Shown: one piece after another, positions 43,039-51,619 of the stretch
Numbering within the stretch: position 1 is the stretch's first letter
Layout of the letters: each line of letters opens with the position of its first letter
NCBI GenBank assembly: GCA_016186995.1
Contig: JACPKQ010000001.1
Location: 1 to 60,120 of the forward strand
DNA: 60,120 nucleotides
Origin: Deltaproteobacteria bacterium
Lineage (GTDB): Bacteria > Bdellovibrionota > JACOXK01
Direction of reading: 5' to 3'
Position numbers and translations under genes: made by a program
Notes under the pieces: model-generated
The model's input: the letters and a program-made list of their open reading frames with translations, nothing else
The model's database searches: none
Told to the model about the DNA's origin: nothing

Positions 43039-44042
43039 AAAATATTTATAATTTTTTGATAAACATCCTGAGGGGTGAGTTGTTTTAAACAACTGAGGTG
43101 TTGGTTTCCTTTTTGATAACAAGTTTTTTTAAAACAAGGTGCACAAGGCAGAGAAATGTTGAAAACCTTATCACTATGTCCGTAAGGGCCTGTTCGCAGA
43201 GGATTCGTACTTCCAAAAAGTGCATAGACAGGTATTTTAAGAGCAGCTGCAATATGAATGGGGCCTGTATCATTGCCGATGACAAATTGAGCTTGTTTGA
43301 TAATCGAAATAAGATCTTGTAATGAAGTTTGATCGCTAAGATCAAGAGTGAATTCTGGCACTGCATGACATATTTTTTGTGCTATTTCTCTATCTTGTGA
43401 ACTACCGATAATAATAGCTTTTTTATTTATTTTTTTAATAAGCTCAATAAAGTAGTACGATGGCCACCTTTTTGTGGCCCACCTAGCTCCAGGAACAACG
43501 ACATAATAGGGACATGTTTTTTTAAATGTATTTTTTGGAGCAGGGAGTGGAAATTCTATTTCATATTTGTTGATTCCAAGTGGGCTTAATAGTTTAAGAT
43601 ACCTTTCAACCGCATGGATAGGTTTTCCACCTGTTATTTTAATATTATAAAAGAGAGCGCTTAGTTTTTCTCTTGCATCTAGAAAACCGATTCTTATTTT
43701 TGATTTTGTGAGATAAGTAAAAAGTGCACTTCTTAAAAGTCCTTGAATATCAATAACAACATCAAATTTTTCTTGAATAAGATTTTTTCTAAGAGCTAAA
43801 ACTTCACGACTTGTTTTAAGCAATTGTGAAGGTTTTTTCCATGCTTCTTTTTTAAAAAACCACAGTTTTGTGATCAATGGATGTGCTTCAAGTATATTTT
43901 TGAAATCTTCATCAATGAGCCAGTGAATGTGAGAAGATGGGGCTGACTTTTTAAGATTATGCAATACGGGAAGGGTATGAATAATGTCTCCAAGTGAACT
44001 GGGTTTAACAATAAGTATTTTTTTGTTGGAAAGGTCTAACAT
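43035..44042 (-). CDS. ADP-heptose:LPS heptosyltransferase, family 9 (WaaC/RfaF-like)
   Basis: A 335-residue GT9 enzyme. ILIVKPSSLGDIIHTLPVLHNL is the family's start, IGNDTGPIHIAAALKIPVYALFG (in parts) the ADP-heptose site, and a Cys-rich tail CAPCFKKTCYQKGNQHLSC is typical. Probably adds the first heptose to Kdo2-lipid A (WaaC-like), because the start resembles WaaC and the neighbouring gene resembles WaaF. Overlaps both neighbours by a few bases. No waaA (Kdo transferase) or heptose synthesis gene is visible. Confidence 0.88.
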   Translation of the reverse strand: MLDLSNKKILIVKPSSLGDIIHTLPVLHNLKKSAPSSHIHWLIDEDFKNILEAHPLITKLWFFKKEAWKKPSQLLKTSREVLALRKNLIQEKFDVVIDIQGLLRSALFTYLTKSKIRIGFLDAREKLSALFYNIKITGGKPIHAVERYLKLLSPLGINKYEIEFPLPAPKNTFKKTCPYYVVVPGARWATKRWPSYYFIELIKKINKKAIIIGSSQDREIAQKICHAVPEFTLDLSDQTSLQDLISIIKQAQFVIGNDTGPIHIAAALKIPVYALFGSTNPLRTGPYGHSDKVFNISLPCAPCFKKTCYQKGNQHLSCLKQLTPQDVYQKIINIL

Positions 44043-45067
44043 TTTAAGTCTTTAAGTAAGCGTTCACACTGGTTTAATACTTTTGAAACAGATATGTGAG
44101 TCATACACTTATGATGCTCAAAAGGACACACTTTTTTATGACAAGGAGAGCACTCAACCTTTTCAAGAATCACATCAGTCAGAGCGTGATCAGTATCTGA
44201 TAAACCAGGATGATTAGGTCCCATTAAAACTACTGTGGGAATATTAAAGGCTGCTCCAATGTGCCTAGGGCCTGTATCCAGAGAAATAAGACAGGCTGCT
44301 TTATGAATCAGTGATTTAAGAAGACCTAATGTCATGGAGGTTGATCTTGTTGTTGTAAATTTATTATTTGCAACATACTCAAGTTTTGAAAGTAGTTTGT
44401 TTTCTGTAGGGCTACCTGTAAAAATGATCGAGTATCCAAAGTTTTTTTCTATTTGACTTGCTAACTCAATCCATCTTTCTTCAATCCAAAGTTTAGAAGA
44501 TCCAAAATTAGCTCCAGGAGCTAAAACTACGTATTTTTTTTCCTGAATATTATTTTTTTGAAGGAAAGATTGTATTTTAAAATCATCTTCATTGTTAATT
44601 CGTAACTCTAATTTAAGATCTTCTGATTTCCATTGAGAAGGAGTGAGCAAGTTCATATAATAACGATGCATTGCTAAAGTGCAGATTTTCCCTTGAAAAT
44701 GTATAGGAGAAATAGGGATTGCATGAGTGAGAAGGAGGGATCGCATAGTGCGATCATATCCAATAATTTCACGAGCTCCTGATAACACCCCCTCAAAAGC
44801 GCTTGAAAAAGAATTGGGGCAAAGAAAAACTTTATCAAAGCGGCTGTGTCGCAGTTCAAAAAATTGTTTTAAGTTTTTTTTTGCGTTTATAGGTATATAT
44901 TCATTAAAGTAGGGGAGACCTTTTAAAAGATCAAAAAAGAAAGGCTTACCTAGTAGTGAAATAGTGGATTTGGGATGGCTTTTGTAAAGAGCTCTGAGCA
45001 AAGGAGTTGCCATAACAACATCCCCAACCCAATTAGGAAGTCTTACAAGAATAGCTTTTGTTTCCAT
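44036..45067 (-). CDS. waaF: Lipopolysaccharide heptosyltransferase II (WaaF-like)
   Basis: About 343 residues from ATG 45067, which has AAGAAG at a good distance; the frame opens 12 codons earlier but that part shows no conservation signs. METKAILVRLPNWVGDVVMATP is the WaaF start, VLAPGANFGSSKLW(IEERW) and SLDTGPRHIGAAFNIPTVVLMG (in parts) bind the donor, and CSPCHKKVCPFEHHKCM is the conserved Cys cluster. Adds the second L-glycero-D-manno-heptose to the LPS inner core. First gene of the cluster; divergent from msbA with about 100 bp between. Confidence 0.9.
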   Translation of the reverse strand: METKAILVRLPNWVGDVVMATPLLRALYKSHPKSTISLLGKPFFFDLLKGLPYFNEYIPINAKKNLKQFFELRHSRFDKVFLCPNSFSSAFEGVLSGAREIIGYDRTMRSLLLTHAIPISPIHFQGKICTLAMHRYYMNLLTPSQWKSEDLKLELRINNEDDFKIQSFLQKNNIQEKKYVVLAPGANFGSSKLWIEERWIELASQIEKNFGYSIIFTGSPTENKLLSKLEYVANNKFTTTRSTSMTLGLLKSLIHKAACLISLDTGPRHIGAAFNIPTVVLMGPNHPGLSDTDHALTDVILEKVECSPCHKKVCPFEHHKCMTHISVSKVLNQCERLLKDLKC

Positions 45068-45170
45068 ATATCTTCTTATTAATACTGATTCATTTTTTGG
45101 CAAGTTGAAGTTAAATTGAAAATATTGGACTCTTGATTCTCTCTATGAGAGAGAAATATAGAGATAACTT

Positions 45171-46916
45171 ATGAAAGTCATGAAACGTTTTTATTTTGAA
45201 TATGTGAAATCAAGAATGTGGCTCTTCGTCGCAGCCGTATTTTTAGGCATTATAGCCTCGGCTGTAGAACCTGGATTATTATTTTACGCAGGGGACTTTA
45301 TTATTGATCTTTTTAAAAATAAACAACAAGAGTTATTAAAAGTTTTGCCATTAGCCATTTTCATCTTTTTCACAATACAAAACATTGCAAAGGCAGGGTT
45401 AGCATACATTGCTAAATATGTTGGAGAAAAAATTATCTATGAGTTACGAGAAAATGTTTTTAATAAGTGTATTGATCTTTCTCTTGATTACCATCAGAAA
45501 GCATCAACAGGAACACTTATATCTCGTGTCACTTATGATATAGAGATGGTGAATTACTTCCTTTATTCTGTACCAGGATTGATTAAAGAACCCTTCACAA
45601 TCATTGGGTTATTATTTGTAAGTTTTATTAGAAATTGGAAATTAACACTCGGAGTTTTGATTATTACACCTCTTTGTATTTTTCTTATGAAAAAAGTTGG
45701 AGAGGCTATTAAGAAGTACTCTCATCGCATACAAGTTCAATTTGGGGACGTGAATCAAGTTTTACAAGAATCCTTTTATGGGATCCAAATGATCCAAGGA
45801 TTCAACTTAGAAAAAGAAATCAAAGAAAGATTTGTGAAAAAATTAGCGCCCTATTTTCGTTCAAAAATGAAATCTAACGGTGTTGAAGTTATTTCAACGC
45901 CCTTGGTTGATTTTCTGGGTATTAGTTTTATTTGTCTTATTTTATTTTTTCTTTTGAATTACTCTCAACACAAAATTGAAGCAGAGAGTTTTCGAGATGT
46001 CGCAACTATTTTTATTGCTTTAGGAATGTTATTAGTACCTTTAAGAAGACTCAATGGGTACAATATTTCAACTCAAAAAACTCTTTCTGCTCTTGAAAGA
46101 ATTTTTAGCCTTTTGGATTCTCAACCTACAATTCAAAATAGAGAAAATCCAATCATGTTGAAAGAGTTTGAGAAAGAGCTGGTTTTTGAAAATGTATCTT
46201 TTAAATACCACAAAGACTGGGTTTTGAAGGATATTAGTTTTAAAGTAAAAAAAGGAGAGTCTATTGCCTTGGTTGGAGCTAGTGGCGCAGGAAAAAGTAC
46301 CATAGCTAATGTTATCCCGCTATTTTATTATGTTAATGAGGGGGTTATTTATCTTGATGGGTATAATATTAAGGATTATGACGTTGTATCCATAAGAAAA
46401 AATATTGCCACTGTTTCTCAGGAAAGTATTTTATTTAATGATACTATTTATGAAAATATTCGTTTTGGTAAACCTGAAGCAACATGTGAAGATATTCAAA
46501 AAGCAGCACAAGCAGCCTATGCGCATGAATTTATTTTAACTTTACCCAATCAATATCAAACCCATATTGGTGATAGAGGAATCAAACTTTCAGGGGGTCA
46601 AAAACAAAGAATTGCTATAGCGCGAGCTATTTTAAAAAATGCTCCTATTCTCATTTTAGATGAAGCAACGTCAGCACTTGATTCAGAGAGTGAACGTATT
46701 GTTCAAAAAGCTTTCGATAGTCTCATGGAAGGGCGTACTGTTATTGTCATAGCGCACAGACTTTCCACAATAGAAAATGTAGATCGTATTCTTGTTTTAG
46801 ATCAAGGTCATTTAGTTGAAGAGGGAACCCGAGAAGAATTACTGAGAACAAAAGGGCATTTTCATCGGTTTTATACACTTCAAAAAATACAAACTTATAC
46901 CGAAACCGCACTTTGA
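45171..46916 (+). CDS. msbA: Lipid A / LPS ABC exporter, MsbA type
   Basis: A 581-residue ABC half-transporter. The transmembrane domain with six helices covers about 1-310; the ATPase domain has Walker A GASGAGKST, signature LSGGQKQR, Walker B ILILDEATSALD and the H-loop IAHRLST. Head-to-head position with the LPS core genes supports MsbA, which flips lipid A-core across the inner membrane, over other exporters of the same fold. Small inverted repeat (TCTCTC/GAGAGA) lies in the leader at 45138-45152. Confidence 0.88.
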   Translation: MKVMKRFYFEYVKSRMWLFVAAVFLGIIASAVEPGLLFYAGDFIIDLFKNKQQELLKVLPLAIFIFFTIQNIAKAGLAYIAKYVGEKIIYELRENVFNKCIDLSLDYHQKASTGTLISRVTYDIEMVNYFLYSVPGLIKEPFTIIGLLFVSFIRNWKLTLGVLIITPLCIFLMKKVGEAIKKYSHRIQVQFGDVNQVLQESFYGIQMIQGFNLEKEIKERFVKKLAPYFRSKMKSNGVEVISTPLVDFLGISFICLILFFLLNYSQHKIEAESFRDVATIFIALGMLLVPLRRLNGYNISTQKTLSALERIFSLLDSQPTIQNRENPIMLKEFEKELVFENVSFKYHKDWVLKDISFKVKKGESIALVGASGAGKSTIANVIPLFYYVNEGVIYLDGYNIKDYDVVSIRKNIATVSQESILFNDTIYENIRFGKPEATCEDIQKAAQAAYAHEFILTLPNQYQTHIGDRGIKLSGGQKQRIAIARAILKNAPILILDEATSALDSESERIVQKAFDSLMEGRTVIVIAHRLSTIENVDRILVLDQGHLVEEGTREELLRTKGHFHRFYTLQKIQTYTETAL

Positions 46917-46917
46917 T

Positions 46918-47706
46918 TTAGGATTTTTTTATTTCCTGTAAGACAATTTTATTAAAAGAAGGAAAGAGTTGTTTAGCTGATCCTTCGACAATGGCTATCT
47001 CAAGATAACCAGAACTGCCAAAAAGTGCTACAAGATTATTTTTAGGTCTATCAAAGTAGGTTTTTGAAATATCTTCTATTGTCTTATCTTGAATTTTCAT
47101 TGAATAGTGCGCGTGAGGCTTTAAATCTTTTTTTTGAATATTACTGACTAGGTTTCCAAAATGATCAGCATAAAGGACTTCTCCTTCAACACTTTTTTCA
47201 TTTTGATGTACACTGGGAGCATCCAAAGACTTTATCTTTTCTAAAGCAGGTCCAAACTGTTGAGGCTTCATGCCCAGGGATAAATGTGCGGCAACGGGTG
47301 TAAAAATATCTCGTCCATGAAAAGTAATACTGACATTTTTAAGATGGTATTCTGAGTTTTTAAGCTCAATGATCGACTTTATTTTTTCGTTCTCTAAAGC
47401 AAAGGTGAAAATACCATTATCAGGGCCAATAAAAAAGTAATTTTCTGTTTCTATTAAAATAGCTTTTCTGGAGGTTCCAACCCCTGGATCCACGACACAA
47501 ACATGAATTGTTTTTTTAGGGAAATAAGAATAAACCGTTTTAAGTAAAAAACCTCCTTCAAGAATATTGTGGGGTGAAACTTGATGGCTCACATCTACAA
47601 TCTTTAATTGTGGATTCATAGAAAGAAGAACCCCTTTCATTTGAGGTACATAGGTGTCTTTAGTGCCAAAATCTGTGAGCAAAGTAATAATAGATTGTGA
47701 CTTCAT
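46918..47706 (-). CDS. SAM hydroxide adenosyltransferase (DUF62 family)
   Basis: About 262 residues from ATG 47706 (GAGGG Shine-Dalgarno); an ATG at 47736 would add ten residues. The family hydrolyses S-adenosylmethionine to adenosine and methionine and is related to fluorinase and chlorinase. ITLLTDFGTKDTYVPQMKGVL is the N-terminal signature; HVCVVDPGVG and FIGPDNGIF bind SAM; FHGRDIFTPVAAHL carries the conserved Arg and His. C-terminal domain with DHFGNLVSNI. Convergent with msbA (one base apart), divergent from the PLD genes. Physiological role unclear. Confidence 0.9.
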   Translation of the reverse strand: MKSQSIITLLTDFGTKDTYVPQMKGVLLSMNPQLKIVDVSHQVSPHNILEGGFLLKTVYSYFPKKTIHVCVVDPGVGTSRKAILIETENYFFIGPDNGIFTFALENEKIKSIIELKNSEYHLKNVSITFHGRDIFTPVAAHLSLGMKPQQFGPALEKIKSLDAPSVHQNEKSVEGEVLYADHFGNLVSNIQKKDLKPHAHYSMKIQDKTIEDISKTYFDRPKNNLVALFGSSGYLEIAIVEGSAKQLFPSFNKIVLQEIKKS

Positions 47707-47761
47707 GCAGCCCTCAATATATGCATTTAATAACAAAAGTTCAATGAGATTTTATTTTTGT

Positions 47762-47790
47762 TTGACATCTTACACTTCCCATTTTAGAAA
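47762..47790 (+). promoter_or_regulatory. Possible promoter of the PLD-family cluster
   Basis: TTGACA (47762-47767, perfect) and TAGAAA (47785-47790) with a 17-base spacer. The start codon of the first gene is only ten bases beyond the -10 box, so a transcript would have almost no leader; no Shine-Dalgarno is seen either. Either a leaderless message or a coincidental match. Confidence 0.4.
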
Positions 47791-47800
47791 ATATTTTACG

Positions 47801-48334
47801 ATGAAGGCTCAACTTAAAAAATATTTCTTCCTCACTACACTGTTTCTACCGTTCTTTCTTTCTGCAGAAGTTGAAACCTATTTTTCACCTAAGGGTGGGT
47901 TTAGGGAGAATCTTTTAGAAAAGCTTGATCAAGCTCAAAAAACTCTTGATATTGCTGTTTATCATGTGGAACCCCGCTTGCTTAAAAAACCAGTTTTGAA
48001 AGCCCTTGAGAGGGGAGTTCGAGTGCGGATTTCTCTTAACTATGGGGCTGATTGGGCACGGGCCGATCATAAAGAAATTTATGAAGAGTTTAAGAATAAG
48101 AAAAATATTAAAATTCGAAAGCTCGCTAAAAACAACCATCAAAAGTTTGTTATTATTGATGGGGATACTGAACAATTTACCATTATAAATGGAAGTGCCA
48201 ACTGGGCTTACAGTGCCGATCATACCTATGATGAAGACACCCTTTTTATTTCAGGGAGTGATGAAAACCATTTAAGAGACCAGTTTGTAGAGGAATTTGA
48301 AAAAATATGGAAACTCAGTTCAGAAAAATTTTAA
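47801..48334 (+). CDS. Exported phospholipase D-family protein, one HKD motif (first of three)
   Basis: A 177-residue protein with signal peptide (MKAQLKKYFFLTTLFLPFFL then SA). The mature part is a single PLD domain: NLLEKLDQAQKTLDIAVYHV begins it and the HKD motif is His113, Lys115, Asp120 with GSANW at 131-135. Single-HKD proteins of this size (Nuc type) work as dimers, often as non-specific nucleases. A frame extension to 47654 has no signal-like start and overlaps the neighbour's leader, so it is rejected. Start overlaps none; end overlaps the next PLD gene by 28 bp. Substrate (DNA, RNA or phospholipid) cannot be told from sequence. Confidence 0.85.
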   Translation: MKAQLKKYFFLTTLFLPFFLSAEVETYFSPKGGFRENLLEKLDQAQKTLDIAVYHVEPRLLKKPVLKALERGVRVRISLNYGADWARADHKEIYEEFKNKKNIKIRKLAKNNHQKFVIIDGDTEQFTIINGSANWAYSADHTYDEDTLFISGSDENHLRDQFVEEFEKIWKLSSEKF

Positions 48335-49125
48335 AGTTAAAAGTATTTTTTCTATTTTTGCCAGTATTATTGAGTGCAGAATCTGGAAGCTTTTTTTCTT
48401 CAGATAACCACGAGCTAGTGCAAAGTAGAAGTGGCAGTTATTCTTTAAAGTTGAATCCAGAGAGTACTGTTGTGGCTGACCAGATTATCGATGCCATTAG
48501 GAACGCTCGAAAATCTATTTACATAGCAACAGCTCATTTCAATTATGTAGATATTGCTGAAGCACTTGTTGAAAAATCTCTTTTGCGAGATTGGAAGGGT
48601 GACATCAAAGTACTTATTGACCAAAGCGATGGTTCTAATATTTCACAAAGGGATCATCTTAGTAAAAACCTGCCAGAGGGGAGTGTTCGAACAAAGTATT
48701 ATCAATTTAAAGTGTTTCATCCAAAAGCAAAACTCATGCATCATAAATTTATGATTGTGGATGGAAAGATTCTTTTTACAGGGAGTTATAATTGGTCAGA
48801 AACAGCAGAACAAAGTAATTTAGAAAACATGGTTGTTTTTGAAGGAAAGAAATATCAAGATCTTATTCAAAAATACAGTGATCAGTTTGATAAGGTGTGG
48901 AATTACAATCGTGATCAACTAGATGCCCTGTATGATTCCTGGGAAAAGGAAAACGTCATAGCACTTCATTGGAAGGTAGGATATTCTCTAACACAGAAAG
49001 AGTGGAATGATCTTCGTGCCACAGCTAAAAAACTGATTGGAAAAAAATTCTTGAGTTCATTTGCAGCGGAACACCTCTATTATGACAAAAAAACAGGACG
49101 TGCTTGGGGTGCGGAAGCTCACTAA
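48307..49125 (+). CDS. Exported phospholipase D-family protein, one HKD motif (second of three)
   Basis: A 272-residue protein with signal peptide (KVFFLFLPVLLSA, 12-24). Core: VVADQIIDAIRNARKSIYIATAHF, then HKD motif His145, Lys147, Asp152 and GSYNW (159-163). Beyond the PLD domain, a 90-residue charged helical extension (about 185-272) includes WEKENVIALHWKVGYS and the tail KLIGKKFLSSFAAEHLYYDK, not found in the first copy. AGGA lies about nine bases before the ATG. The gene overlaps its neighbours at both ends (28 bp and about 17 bp), implying one polycistronic message. Confidence 0.85.
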   Translation: METQFRKILKLKVFFLFLPVLLSAESGSFFSSDNHELVQSRSGSYSLKLNPESTVVADQIIDAIRNARKSIYIATAHFNYVDIAEALVEKSLLRDWKGDIKVLIDQSDGSNISQRDHLSKNLPEGSVRTKYYQFKVFHPKAKLMHHKFMIVDGKILFTGSYNWSETAEQSNLENMVVFEGKKYQDLIQKYSDQFDKVWNYNRDQLDALYDSWEKENVIALHWKVGYSLTQKEWNDLRATAKKLIGKKFLSSFAAEHLYYDKKTGRAWGAEAH

Positions 49126-51085
49126 CTTCGTTATTTTAGGTGCCTTGGGGCTTCTGCTTGTTTTTCCAGTCAAAGCAGAAAAGATAAGATTTTTTCATAA
49201 TTCTCCTCCACTCGAAGGAAATTTGCGGGGAGGGTTATTAGAGTTTTTAAATAGTGTTTCTTATGAGGGTCAGATTAAGGCTGCTATTTATCAGTTTTCT
49301 GATCCCATTATCGTCGAGCGGCTTTTATCTTTAAATAAAAATAAAAAAATTCAATTACAGATGGTAACAGATAGAGATTATCATAGATATCCAGAAGCCT
49401 ATGCCACTATTCATCAACTGTATACTGAAAAACTAGAAGAAAAAGATCTTACAGAAGAGTATGTGCTTTTTTATTTTGATAAAGCTTTATTTCACCCTGA
49501 CTTAGTTAAAGACATTCTTCTTGAACGGGGCCTCAATGTAAGTAAAGTTGTTTTAAAAAATGCTCGGACTACTGTTTTAGAAAAAACAAAAGAGTGGACG
49601 GCGTCACAAAAGTTTCACATTACAAAAAGTTATCATCTAGAATATTTAAAAGCTTTTTATGAATTGAAAAAAGCAGGGGTTCAAATTGTAGCTGATGTAG
49701 GGCTTCCCTTGTCACACAACAAATATTTTATTGTAGATAAAAAAAGAGTATGGGTAGGGTCATACAATATTACGGAGAGATGCGCTAAAAAAAATGCTAA
49801 TCAAGCTGTGTGGGTAGAAGATGAAAAAGTAGCAGAGTTTTTTATTCACGATTTCAATCAAATGTTTTTTGAAAAAAAATTCCAAAAGAATAAAAAACGT
49901 GTTTCAGATGAATTTCCACGTGTGATTGATTTAGGGGGAGGCGAAAGAATTGAAATCTATTTTTCACCCCAGGATGATATTGAGTGGCGCTTAGCTGAGT
50001 TGCTTGATTCCGCTAAAAAATCTATTTTCTTTAATACGTATGTATTTACCCATGAAAGCATGGGAAATCTTCTCATTAATAAATTTTTAGGGGAAGAAAA
50101 ATTGCCTATGAAATTTCGAAAGCGTGTAGAAGAAAACACAGACAGAAAAAAAATAGATTTTCATTTAACAGAATCTTTCAAGACGCCTGTTTATGGTGTT
50201 TATAATAATTTAAGTCTTGATGACTCTCATTTCCTAAAATTAAGAGAGTATCAATTACCTGTTAAGATATGCGCTTATGAGGGTGAGCATCATAATAAAT
50301 TGATGGTTATAGATGGAGATACTCAAGCAGGCTATGTTATTACAGGTTCTTATAACTTTTCTGATTCTTCTGTTGATAATGATGAGGTTCTCATAGTCAT
50401 TTACAGTCCTGAAATTGCTAGAAAATACCAATCTTATGTTAAAGAAAATTATCGCAATGCTCATCCACAATATGGCGATGAAGAAGGTTATCCAGCATGG
50501 GGTCGACTTTCCAGAATACCTCTTGCTATAACCGAAATTATGTATAACCCAAAACTTAAAACTATTGAAAAAAGAAGCCCTCAAGATATTGGAGAGTTTG
50601 TTGAAGTTTATAATTATGGAGAGGAGGCACAAGATCTGACAGGTATTAAAATATGTACGTTACAGCAAGACAAACCCTCTTTGAATGAGAGGCGCTGTGA
50701 TGAACTGACAACCCCCCTTGCAGAACCGCTGCTAGCGCCCCACGAATTCGCCATCATTATCGATCGTGATTTATTTGATATGAAGGGCGCTTATGCTGAC
50801 TACTACAAGGAAATTACAAAAAATGCTTCACTGGTTTTAACCACCCATGAGGGGAGGGTGAGCTTAGGAGATGGTCTTAAAAACAATGTGCATGTATATC
50901 TGATGCACCGTGATACTTATACTGTTTTAGATAAGTACTTAGGGTCACAACAAACAAAACCAGGGCAATCTGTTGAAAGAATTAAAAAACCTGTGTGGGG
51001 TGGTGATGAAATTCATTTTGATTTAAAAGAATGGAGATTAAATCCTCAATCCTCGCATTCAGCCGGTCATCCTTCGTGGCAATAA
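49109..51085 (+). CDS. Exported double-HKD phospholipase D-family protein with lamin-tail domain
   Basis: About 658 residues. GTG at 49109 gives MRKLTNFVILGALGLLLVFP-VKA, an ideal signal peptide with AGGA nine bases upstream; ATG 49082 and TTG 49061 are longer alternatives. First PLD domain: HNKYFIVDKKRVWVGSYN near 202-219. Second: HNKLMVIDGDTQAGYVITG-SYN near 394, with a longer spacer between Asp and GSYN. The last 190 residues form a lamin-tail (LTD) domain: PLAITEIMYNP, GEFVEVYNYGEEAQDLTGIKI and HEFAIIIDRD, ending ...WRLNPQSSHSAGHPSWQ. LTDs in secreted bacterial proteins accompany nucleases and attach them to DNA or surfaces. An extracellular nuclease is my inference. Confidence 0.85.
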   Translation: MRKLTNFVILGALGLLLVFPVKAEKIRFFHNSPPLEGNLRGGLLEFLNSVSYEGQIKAAIYQFSDPIIVERLLSLNKNKKIQLQMVTDRDYHRYPEAYATIHQLYTEKLEEKDLTEEYVLFYFDKALFHPDLVKDILLERGLNVSKVVLKNARTTVLEKTKEWTASQKFHITKSYHLEYLKAFYELKKAGVQIVADVGLPLSHNKYFIVDKKRVWVGSYNITERCAKKNANQAVWVEDEKVAEFFIHDFNQMFFEKKFQKNKKRVSDEFPRVIDLGGGERIEIYFSPQDDIEWRLAELLDSAKKSIFFNTYVFTHESMGNLLINKFLGEEKLPMKFRKRVEENTDRKKIDFHLTESFKTPVYGVYNNLSLDDSHFLKLREYQLPVKICAYEGEHHNKLMVIDGDTQAGYVITGSYNFSDSSVDNDEVLIVIYSPEIARKYQSYVKENYRNAHPQYGDEEGYPAWGRLSRIPLAITEIMYNPKLKTIEKRSPQDIGEFVEVYNYGEEAQDLTGIKICTLQQDKPSLNERRCDELTTPLAEPLLAPHEFAIIIDRDLFDMKGAYADYYKEITKNASLVLTTHEGRVSLGDGLKNNVHVYLMHRDTYTVLDKYLGSQQTKPGQSVERIKKPVWGGDEIHFDLKEWRLNPQSSHSAGHPSWQ

Positions 51086-51619
51086 TTTATTTTGGATTTT
51101 AAGTATTTCATTTTGATAATCTAGATTTTCATTTTGATAATGATGTTCTAAGTCAATCACTTCAGTTCCTGCAACAATATCATGCCAGCACTTTTTATCT
51201 TTCTCCCAAAGACTTGAAAGAAATCCAATTCCAAACGAAAAAAATGAAATAAAGTAACCCAGTGTTCTTATCCAAGACTGAAAAAAACTCATCTCGCTAG
51301 TATAAGTAGAAACAATTCTAATTTTCACTATTTTTTTTCCAAGAGTTTGTCCTGTTCTATATGTTAGCATTTGAAAATAAATAAGATTTAAAAAAAGAAT
51401 AAGAGAAGTACTAAAAACATGGAGGTTTTCTAAAAGCACATGAGGATAAAGAGGTGTTAAAATTTTGATAATGGCTTGAAATAGTGCATTAAAAGTTAAA
51501 AGAATGAATCCATCGAGGAAAAATGCAATGAGACGCTTATGAAAGTGTGCTGATTCATAAATGTTTCTCAGTTCTAAAGAGGTGAGAGGTCTTATAAGAT
51601 TAAGCTGCTTCTTTTTCAT
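51059..51619 (-). CDS. RDD-family membrane protein
   Basis: A 186-residue RDD protein. HKRLIAFFLDGFILLTFNALF begins the domain (Arg and Asp signature), a second helix pair follows, and the third has YRTGQTLGKKIVKIRIVS and WIRTLGYFISFFSFGIGFL. The family has about three to four helices; function is mostly unknown, with some members proposed as Na+/H+ antiporters. The start overlaps the rhomboid gene by 20 bp; the 3' end overlaps the convergent third PLD gene by 27 bp. Confidence 0.85.
   Translation of the reverse strand: MKKKQLNLIRPLTSLELRNIYESAHFHKRLIAFFLDGFILLTFNALFQAIIKILTPLYPHVLLENLHVFSTSLILFLNLIYFQMLTYRTGQTLGKKIVKIRIVSTYTSEMSFFQSWIRTLGYFISFFSFGIGFLSSLWEKDKKCWHDIVAGTEVIDLEHHYQNENLDYQNEILKIQNKLLPRRMTG

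Noticed and set aside
43039-43122. Longer N terminus for the GT2 enzyme
   Set aside because: It would overlap the upstream heptosyltransferase gene by 88 bases; the ATGA overlap at 43038 and the conserved start MSVTILTKN favour the short form.
46918-51085. Anti-phage defence island (SAM hydrolase plus PLD nucleases)
   Set aside because: The SAM hydroxide adenosyltransferase is a common chromosomal family and is divergently transcribed; the PLD proteins have signal peptides and would act outside the cytoplasm. No other defence component is seen.
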